Shown here: in pieces, positions 36,901-42,697 of the stretch
Layout: each line of letters starts with the position of its first letter
Position numbering within the stretch: the first letter of the stretch is position 1
From: Planctomycetota bacterium
GTDB lineage: Bacteria; Planctomycetota; Phycisphaerae; WQYP01
Direction: 5' to 3'
DNA length: 49,125 nt
Assembly: GCA_021818445.1 (NCBI GenBank)
Contig: JAKAEB010000029.1
Location: forward strand, 1 to 49,125
Position numbers and translations under genes: made by a program
Notes under the pieces: generated by a model
Seen by the model: only the letters and a program-made list of their open reading frames with translations
The model's database searches: none
What the model was told of the DNA's origin: nothing

Positions 36901-38214
36901 CCGCACTACATCCCAGGCTATATTCAGCGCGAAGCCTGGGCTGAATCGGTATCGCACCCCGACATCCACGGTTTTCTCGGTCCCACCTACGCGCGGCTGC
37001 TTTCGTATGAAGCATTGGATGACATATCACAAAACCTGATTGACAACCCCCTCATAGACGCCCACGCCGTGGGCTGCACCGGAGTGGTGGCGCGTCCGGC
37101 GTGGTCTGGTGACGGATGCCTTTGGTTGGCCCGTAATTTTGATTTTGAAGGTGGCCCGGCCTTTAATCAACAAAAAAGCATCACATTTGTCCGCCCTCGG
37201 CGTGGATACCCTTTCGTCACCGTTGCGTGGCCGGGCTTAAGCGGCTGCGTGACCGGCTTTAACGGTCAAAAAATCGGCCTGTTTATCAATGCGGCCGCCA
37301 CCCGCGGCTTCAAACCGATTGGCGAACCGACCATCATCGTCGCACGCCAGGTGTTGCAGTTCGCACGCAATCTCAAGGAGGCAATTGCCATCTTCCAAAA
37401 AGCCGATGTGTTTGTTGCCGACAGCATCGTGGTGGGCGACGGCAAAACTGGTCGAGCCGTCATTATTGAAAAATCACCATTGCACTGTGCCGTTATCCCT
37501 GTGCGTAAATATGCGGCAGTCACGAACCAGTTCACAGCGCCCGTTTTTCGGCATGATCCGGTAAACCGACAGCGAATTGCAGCTTCTACCTCGCGCTTTC
37601 GCCTCGCCCGGGCCACGAAACTTATCCGGGCCATGCGCGGCCACGTCAGCGCGGTCGGCCTCGCCCGATTGTTGCGCGACAAAGCCAGCGTAAACGGCCG
37701 CTTCATCGGCTACGGCAATCGCAACGCGATCGACGCCCTGATCACGGCGCATTCGGTCGTGATGGATCTCACGCGGGGACGGCTGTGGGTGGCCGCATGG
37801 CCCTATGCCGAGGGTGCGTATCTTGGTGTGCGGGTGTACCCCATGCTCAAAAGGCATCCACCCCCGCTCAAGCAATGCCTGTTAGCCAGCATCCCGGCCG
37901 ACCATTTCCTCACCAGCGGTGCGTGGCGCAAGTTCAAGGCTGCCCGCCGAGCGCTTCATGCCGGTTACCGCAAATTGCACACCGGTCACTTCCGTGCGGC
38001 ACTCCGATTCGCCGCGTCGGCCAAGCGCAACGACCCCGACTTTTTCTCCTCGTATGAACTCGCCGGAAGGGCTTATCTGGCGCTCGGAAACACTAAGCTG
38101 GCGACCGACCAGCTTTCACGGGCCTTGGCCCTTGACCCGCCCTATCAGGCGCGCCGGAAAGAATTGCGGCATCTTCTGGCATTGATGCATACCGGCTCAA
38201 AACCGAAGAATTAG
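33988..38214 (+). CDS. MMPL/RND exporter fused to a C45-type Ntn acyltransferase/hydrolase and TPRs
   Basis: 1408 residues. Residues ~30-450 and ~455-845 are two MMPL/RND halves, each with one helix, a periplasmic loop and five helices. The proton-relay motifs are GATTDYGIQ (Asp352) and GVAIDYGIY (Asp755). An additional 13th helix (TIAVLGAASALLLTIVCMG, ~850-870) should put the rest in the periplasm. Residues ~900-1290 resemble peptidase C45/acyl-CoA:6-APA acyltransferase: HAVGCTGVVAR, with candidate nucleophile Cys1030, then WLARNFDFEGGP. These enzymes self-cleave before Cys. The last ~80 residues form TPR helices (FRAALRFAASAKRNDPDFFSSYELAG). The start is chosen for the ATGA overlap with the LolA-like gene. 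Confidence 0.85.
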   Translation: MTAPKQLATKSNSDLILRIMHRWYRALAQHRKWVIVVLILSGAILGVASTAIRWQTNILLFFPQSSPEMHSWRAASRLPVIANRFYIDLHCHKVYRHSLPSAAKQLAAKLAKQSVFSSIWAGVSVKHMQASGKILNAELPGLLNKSSFEKLTSHLKPAWLAEHFRQLPTILEAPGGLQQMGHFLRDPLDAEGILDRQLRPTSHPSLHIDRMFSHNGLLSARGGTHILLIATLKFPPSNLRLSKLMLQAVSVAVKKIKSSFPHVHVWTIGAYVDYAANADRIKRDVIWVSTLGSLLVAGVIWFYFRRLGTLFICMLPPSVGLGTALGVAGLLHCQLPLMVLAFSGLILGATTDYGIQILAQYGRLKQEADKTGTSDDPAMDAARAALALFGPITMSAITSVAGYSALAFSNAPGLQAMGLFIAGGTLCIWLLTFLILPAFLGEYCRPRPAGPSFHLPSKIRILLGLAFTLLTILLALHAAKLGYSAHPSQLNGVSTRQARIQRRFFHIWGNSRRHGVVVIASRHAQSALQQSELLAADLGALKRQHLIRGYVSTATFVPSEHVFDRRLRRWSAFWTVARRRMLRHRLQLLARAAGIADNHWIDHAVAAIPTRPSARYRLMHSPMAFFPGVITRSRHYYYLSNTVYPGTRLTPRMASDWVDQIELLFPHALILDGSALVFDAAQRSKAQLEFLFPWIFLAVFLPVCLYFRRIDVAVIAALSLVVGFIWLSGVAQWWGGGLNFLALVPMLFTMGVAIDYGIYTASDPNLAHPDRRPRTVTTGICALTTILGSGAIIAASHPALHWIGLTLVAGIAGGYAAALFWLAPLMRLLHWASAPSRGRRFRRAMVRVGFGTIAVLGAASALLLTIVCMGQLIMTSERPRGTVHLPEHRVVRQVSQSTWRIGRAWMRRIGGIWVMSVGGSSGHVGYDDGALGAPIDTQIENDMLDQLHHFVPSLWAQWVITRGVALDMLQLPHYIPGYIQREAWAESVSHPDIHGFLGPTYARLLSYEALDDISQNLIDNPLIDAHAVGCTGVVARPAWSGDGCLWLARNFDFEGGPAFNQQKSITFVRPRRGYPFVTVAWPGLSGCVTGFNGQKIGLFINAAATRGFKPIGEPTIIVARQVLQFARNLKEAIAIFQKADVFVADSIVVGDGKTGRAVIIEKSPLHCAVIPVRKYAAVTNQFTAPVFRHDPVNRQRIAASTSRFRLARATKLIRAMRGHVSAVGLARLLRDKASVNGRFIGYGNRNAIDALITAHSVVMDLTRGRLWVAAWPYAEGAYLGVRVYPMLKRHPPPLKQCLLASIPADHFLTSGAWRKFKAARRALHAGYRKLHTGHFRAALRFAASAKRNDPDFFSSYELAGRAYLALGNTKLATDQLSRALALDPPYQARRKELRHLLALMHTGSKPKN

Positions 38215-38230
38215 AAAAGGCAAATTAATA

Positions 38231-39499
38231 ATGGCATCCACCCCATACCAGACCATTTTTTCTCCAGTACAATGGGCCAGACTGCAAATACAATTTCAGC
38301 AGGCGGTCAAAAGCCCCTTCTATCGACGGCATGTTGGGTTGAAACAAACCCAAAAGCTGAAATCTGTGGCAGAATTTTTTCGCCTGCCCATTACCACCAA
38401 AGCCGATCTGGTAAACAATAACCTCGACTTTCTGGCAGTCGATGCGGCTTGCATCTGCGAATGGGTAACCACCTCAGGTACCACCGGCAAGCCGGTGCGC
38501 ATCGCCTTGTCCAAGCGGGATATTCAGCGCCTGGCGGAAAATGAAGCCGCCGCCCTGCGCCTGGCGGGGATGCGTGCCGGCGACGGTTTGATCATTGCCG
38601 TGGGGATGGATCGCCTGTTTGTTGCCGGTCTGGCATACTGGCTTGGTGCCCAAAAGCTCGGGGCCGTTTGTCTGCGTTCGGGGCCTGCGCTGGTAGACCT
38701 TTCCAGCATTTCCATTACACCTTTGGGGCCCTCCGGAAGATGGTTTATCATCGGTGTGCCGTCGCTTCTTGGTGCGGGTTTCAGGTTAGCCGATGGGCTG
38801 CCACCCCACATCGGTGGCGTGATCGGCATTGGCGAATCGCTCTGCGATGCCGATCTGAATCCCAACACCATTTGCCGCATCCTGCAGGACTCTACGCATG
38901 CCCCCGTTTTGTCCACCTACGCCTCCACCGAAACATGCAGCACGTTCGCCCAGGGGCCACAATGCCGTGCCAATCACCTTAACCCGCGTATGGCCATTAT
39001 TGAAATATTAAATGACCGCAGCCATCCCGTGGCTCCCGGTACGCCCGGGCGCGTGGTTATCACGCCACTCGGCCAGCATGCCATGCCACTGCTGCGCTTT
39101 GATACCGGCGACATCGCCACGCTTTATACCGATCGCTGCCCCTGCGGGCGACGCACGCCCCGTCTTGGCCCCATTCTCGGCCGGGCCGCCCAATTGCTCA
39201 AGATTCAAGGTGTGTCCGTATTTGCCACCGCCATCATTGATCTGGTGCGCAAGGTTTATCCCGGCATGGATACAGCCATTCTGGCCGATCGCGATTCACT
39301 CGGCGGCGATCGCATCACCATATATGTTGTCTGTCCGGCTCATCGGCGGGATATGCTTAAAAAACGTTTCGACCGCGCCGCCCAAAGCCAACTCAAATGG
39401 CTGCCGCCGGTTCAATACTGCCAGGCACAGGCTATCACTGAGATACGCGCCCTGCGCCCGTCTAGAAAAGCCACCATCTTTATAGACGCACGTTATTAA
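38231..39499 (+). CDS. PaaK-like acyl-adenylate-forming ligase
   Basis: 422 residues, the length of phenylacetate-CoA ligase relatives. It has the phosphate-binding loop TTSGTTGKPVRIALS, the adenylate motif YASTETCSTFAQ, the ribose-binding RFDTGDIATL, and the hinge/C-terminal part GRAAQLLKIQGVSVFATAI. Four Cys around the CPCG segment recall the metal-binding cluster of PaaK-like enzymes. It should activate a carboxylic acid with ATP in the cytoplasm and pass it to CoA or a carrier. It follows the MMPL-C45 gene by 16 bp (AAAAGG upstream), so it is very probably in the same operon. Confidence 0.85.
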   Translation: MASTPYQTIFSPVQWARLQIQFQQAVKSPFYRRHVGLKQTQKLKSVAEFFRLPITTKADLVNNNLDFLAVDAACICEWVTTSGTTGKPVRIALSKRDIQRLAENEAAALRLAGMRAGDGLIIAVGMDRLFVAGLAYWLGAQKLGAVCLRSGPALVDLSSISITPLGPSGRWFIIGVPSLLGAGFRLADGLPPHIGGVIGIGESLCDADLNPNTICRILQDSTHAPVLSTYASTETCSTFAQGPQCRANHLNPRMAIIEILNDRSHPVAPGTPGRVVITPLGQHAMPLLRFDTGDIATLYTDRCPCGRRTPRLGPILGRAAQLLKIQGVSVFATAIIDLVRKVYPGMDTAILADRDSLGGDRITIYVVCPAHRRDMLKKRFDRAAQSQLKWLPPVQYCQAQAITEIRALRPSRKATIFIDARY

Positions 39500-39591
39500 C
39501 CTGGCCTTTGCTGTAACGCCGTCCGGCTGATGTCGCCACTGCGACCTTGATATCCCACCGTCGGTGGGCCGGTCGGATTGCGGGGCGTGAT

Positions 39592-39619
39592 TTGACATGA
39601 CTGCCGCGTTCCATACACT
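39592..39619 (+). promoter_or_regulatory. Sigma-70-type promoter of tRNA-His
   Basis: TTGACA (39592-39597) and TACACT (39614-39619) are separated by 16 bp, matching a housekeeping promoter. The predicted start, near 39626, is about 11 bp before the tRNA. Confidence 0.75.
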
Positions 39620-39636
39620 TAATGGGCTCTGGAGAT

Positions 39637-39710
39637 GGTGGATATAGCTCAGTCGGCAGAGCGCGAGGTTGTGGTCCTTGAGGTCGCGGGTTCGAGTCCC
39701 GTTATCCACC
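39637..39710 (+). tRNA. tRNA-His (anticodon GTG)
   Basis: A complete cloverleaf: acceptor arm GTGGATA (39638-39644) paired with TATCCAC (39703-39709), D arm AGCTCAGTCGGCAGAGC, an anticodon stem CGAGG/CCTTG with loop TTGTGGT (anticodon GTG), and T arm GCGGGTTCGAGTCCCGT. G at 39637 can be the G-1 characteristic of tRNA-His, opposite discriminator C at 39710. The 3' CCA is not encoded. Confidence 0.96.
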
Positions 39711-39798
39711 CTTTTGGCTGCCGGTAAGTGCGGCTGGACAGCCGCCAGGAGTCTGTCCAAGTAATAGCCGAGCTGCGATGTGCGGGAAATGCCCCCGG

Positions 39799-41631
39799 CT
39801 ATTGCCAATCGGCGTCACCTTGCCGGCGTTTCTTTTGCCACGCCAGAATTTTCTCCAGCGGCCAGGTGTTGAGCACATTCTCTGGTCGCGCCCACGCACG
39901 TCGGGCGGTTGCCACCCCAAAAGGCAGTTTGTCAAAATCCGTCAGTTGATGTGCATCGGTGTCGATGCAGAGTGGTACGCCGGCCTCAACGGCCAGCCGT
40001 GCATGAACGTCGCGCAAATCCAGCCGCATATCGTGGGCATTGATTTCCAGCGCAGCACCGCTGCGTAATGCGGCCATCACCACGCGCTGCATATCCGGCT
40101 CCAATCCGCGCCGTCCGGAGATAAGCCGCCCCGTCGGATGGCCGATCACATCCACGAGAGGATTGGAAACCGCCCGCATGAGCCGCATGGTGGCTGCCTC
40201 GGTCTCCTGTGTCAGAGCGGAGTGCGGCGAGGCGACTACCCAGTCCAACTCACGCAGCACCTCGTCGGGATAATCCAGCGACCCATCCGCCAAAATATCC
40301 ACCTCGCTTCCCACCAGCACGGTAATATCGGGAAATTCCCTGGCTGTGGTGCGTATGGCCTTGGCGTGGGCCATGAGGCGATCAACCGAAAGGCCATTGG
40401 CCTGCACCTGGCTTTTGCTGTGGTCGGTAATGGCAATGTATTGATAACCTCTTTTCCGGGCCGCCGTGATCATTGCCGCAATGGATTCATGCCCGTCGCT
40501 GGCGGTGGTGTGCATATGCAGGTCGCCCCGGATATCCGATACCTCGACGGACGCCCACCGCGCGGGTATTGTATTTCCAATAAAGTCCAGTCGCGGGTCA
40601 TCTACGTCCGGCTGGCGTCCCATGGCGGCTTGAAACATGGCGGCGGCAAGTTCAATTTCGCCCCGGTCTTCGCGCATCTCGGGGCAGACGTACGCCAATT
40701 CCAGTGCCTGATAAATGTCCGATTCGGCAGTCCCGGCCATCCGCTGCTCTCCCCGGAAAAGCCCCCATTCGTTAAGCTTCATACCGCGATCTGCCGCACG
40801 TTGCCGCACGCGCACATTATGTTCCTTGCTGCCGGTGAAATACTGCAATGCGGCACCCCAGCTTTCCCGCGGGACCATTCGAAAATCAACTTGCAGTCCC
40901 AGTTTGGTGCGGATGGTGATTTTTGTGTCACCAGCGGCCACCATTTCCGCCATCTCGGGATGGGTTTTGATGACCTTGGCAACGGCGGTCGATATCGCTT
41001 CCGCCGTAATGCCCGACCGGGCGGCAAGGAGGATATCCAAATCGCCGACGGTTTCCTTGCCACGGCGCAAGCTGCCGCAATAGGTCACTTGGTCAATATC
41101 TTGGATGGGGCGAAGCAAATTCACAAATTCGCACGCGAGAGGATAGGCGTAGCCAAGGCCGATGCGGGCATTGGCGGTTTCCATAAAGGCAAGGTTTTGT
41201 TTGATGTTGGCCTGTTTTTTTTCTCCAAAACCTTTAATTCCGGTAATGGTGCCGGCATCGAGCGCCTTTTTAAGACTGGGAATATCGGTAATTCCCGCCT
41301 CTTTCCATAGCAGGTAAGCGGTTTTAACACCCACGGTGGAAATGTTGAGCATATCCAGCACGCCGGGCGGTACCTGGCTGGCGAGTGAGTCAAATTCGGC
41401 AATATGGCCGGTGCGGAGATATTCCGCAATTTTATCCGCCGAGCTTTTACCGATCCCCGCTATCGCGTCAAGCCGATGCTCCGTCGCTGCGGCTTCAATC
41501 GGCTCGGCTAAATCTTCCAGCGCACGCGCAACTTTGCGCGTGGCTAATACACGAAATTGGTTCTCATCCAGCAGGGCCATCACATCTGCGGCACGATTAA
41601 ATTGCTTCGCTAAGTCGGCATTTTTGCTCAT
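39799..41631 (-). CDS. polX: Family X DNA polymerase with PHP exonuclease domain (PolX)
   Basis: 610 residues. N-terminal helix-hairpin-helix segments (IAGIGKSSADKIAEYL, ITGIKGFGEKKQ), then the polymerase beta-like palm with catalytic aspartates in GDLDILLAA and LQVDFRMV, and a C-terminal PHP domain (DLHMHTTASDG, AITDHS, GSEVDIL, ASPHS, IGHPTGR, DTDAH) that binds metals and gives 3'-5' exonuclease/phosphatase activity. It fills short gaps in base excision repair. It starts 9 bp after ispD (AGGA 7 nt before the ATG), so the two are co-transcribed. Confidence 0.95.
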   Translation of the reverse strand: MSKNADLAKQFNRAADVMALLDENQFRVLATRKVARALEDLAEPIEAAATEHRLDAIAGIGKSSADKIAEYLRTGHIAEFDSLASQVPPGVLDMLNISTVGVKTAYLLWKEAGITDIPSLKKALDAGTITGIKGFGEKKQANIKQNLAFMETANARIGLGYAYPLACEFVNLLRPIQDIDQVTYCGSLRRGKETVGDLDILLAARSGITAEAISTAVAKVIKTHPEMAEMVAAGDTKITIRTKLGLQVDFRMVPRESWGAALQYFTGSKEHNVRVRQRAADRGMKLNEWGLFRGEQRMAGTAESDIYQALELAYVCPEMREDRGEIELAAAMFQAAMGRQPDVDDPRLDFIGNTIPARWASVEVSDIRGDLHMHTTASDGHESIAAMITAARKRGYQYIAITDHSKSQVQANGLSVDRLMAHAKAIRTTAREFPDITVLVGSEVDILADGSLDYPDEVLRELDWVVASPHSALTQETEAATMRLMRAVSNPLVDVIGHPTGRLISGRRGLEPDMQRVVMAALRSGAALEINAHDMRLDLRDVHARLAVEAGVPLCIDTDAHQLTDFDKLPFGVATARRAWARPENVLNTWPLEKILAWQKKRRQGDADWQ

Positions 41632-41640
41632 TTTGTGTTC

Positions 41641-42363
41641 CTATTTGATGGACGCCGCGCCCAATTGAAGTTGATAAATCGCCTGCGCCAGAAGCAAATC
41701 TTCGGCGCGCGTTATTTTAATATTCATCGTGGAACCCGCGGTGGCCATCGTCGGTATACCAGCGAGTTCGGCCACCTGCGCATCATCAGTGAGATCGGCG
41801 GTGAGATGGCGGGCGATAAGCGACTCAAAAGCGTCGCGCAGCAACCGGGTGCGGAAGCATTGCGGCGTCTGGGCCTGATGGATGCCGCGGCGGTCAACCG
41901 TGCGGTTCACCCATTGTCCCGTGTCACTGGCTGTAAGCGATTTAAGTGTCGCAGGCTCCGGCACGGTCGGCAGCGCCGCGCCATGCTGCATGGCACCCTG
42001 AAAGGCCGCATCGATGACGCTTGCCGGCGTCAGCGGCCGGGCGGCATCATGGATGGCCACGAATTCGCTGCGGATCAACGGTAGTTTCAGGGCGTTATAG
42101 ACGGTATCCCAGCGCTCAATCCCGCCGGGCGTAAAATGAATCGGCATGCGAAAGCGACCCGGGTTAATGGCGTCCCAGTATGTCTCAAATCGGTCGGGTG
42201 TGGTGGCGATCACGATGGCCGCCGCATCGGTGCGAAGGGCAAAAAGCTCTACGGTTCGGGCTAACACACTTTTTCCGCACAGGTCGGCCAGCAGTTTATC
42301 GCCACCAAAACGGGTGCCGCTGCCGGCGGCAGGAAGAATAATGGTAAACGGGGCTAAATCCAT
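41641..42363 (-). CDS. ispD: 2-C-methyl-D-erythritol 4-phosphate cytidylyltransferase
   Basis: 240 residues. IspD joins CTP and methylerythritol phosphate in the non-mevalonate isoprenoid pathway. The nucleotide-binding LPAAGSGTRFGGDKLLAD, IVIATTPDRF, the substrate-binding VAIHDAARPLT and the later QTPQCFRTRLLRDAFE are all present. It is upstream of polX in a two-gene minus-strand unit. The ATG at 42363 gives the usual family N-terminus. Confidence 0.94.
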   Translation of the reverse strand: MDLAPFTIILPAAGSGTRFGGDKLLADLCGKSVLARTVELFALRTDAAAIVIATTPDRFETYWDAINPGRFRMPIHFTPGGIERWDTVYNALKLPLIRSEFVAIHDAARPLTPASVIDAAFQGAMQHGAALPTVPEPATLKSLTASDTGQWVNRTVDRRGIHQAQTPQCFRTRLLRDAFESLIARHLTADLTDDAQVAELAGIPTMATAGSTMNIKITRAEDLLLAQAIYQLQLGAASIK

Positions 42364-42697
42364 GGCGATTGAGTATCACCGGGGAATGGGATAACCTCAA
42401 CCCGCCGCCTCGCACGCACCCGAAACAGATGCGTATCGAATGCCCTCGCGTGGTTTGAAAGCGTAAGTTTTATATACCGCAGGCAGGGCGGCATTCGCGT
42501 GCCCGCCTCGCGTAACAAGGGCCAAATCGCCATCACTCCCCGCGTTTTGCGCGGTAATCAAGCATGGCGGTTTGTGCCGCGTGCCTGATTTACCACCCTT
42601 GGGCTTCTCAAGCCGAACCGGTACCACTAGAATCCCCCCCGGGTGGCGGCACTGGTACGTCTGCACATACGCGCCGGGTTTACTAAGCGGGTGGGTC
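42364..42697. other. Divergent intergenic region between ispD and the glycoside hydrolase
   Basis: About 330 bp. A minus-strand frame at 42397-42699 is open for 100 codons but has no ribosome binding site or family and is treated as non-coding. A half-site TTTATATACC-like sequence near 42470 resembles half of the dyads at 24641 and 30741. No firm promoter was found. Confidence 0.35.

Noticed and set aside
39554-39568. Terminator hairpin CCCACCG/CGGTGGG after the ligase gene
   Set aside because: The practical stem is only about 5 bp and no T-tract follows; it may be chance.
40138-41310. Open frame of 390 codons opposite polX
   Set aside because: Antisense to a well-supported gene, with His/Gly/Arg-rich composition typical of a shadow frame.
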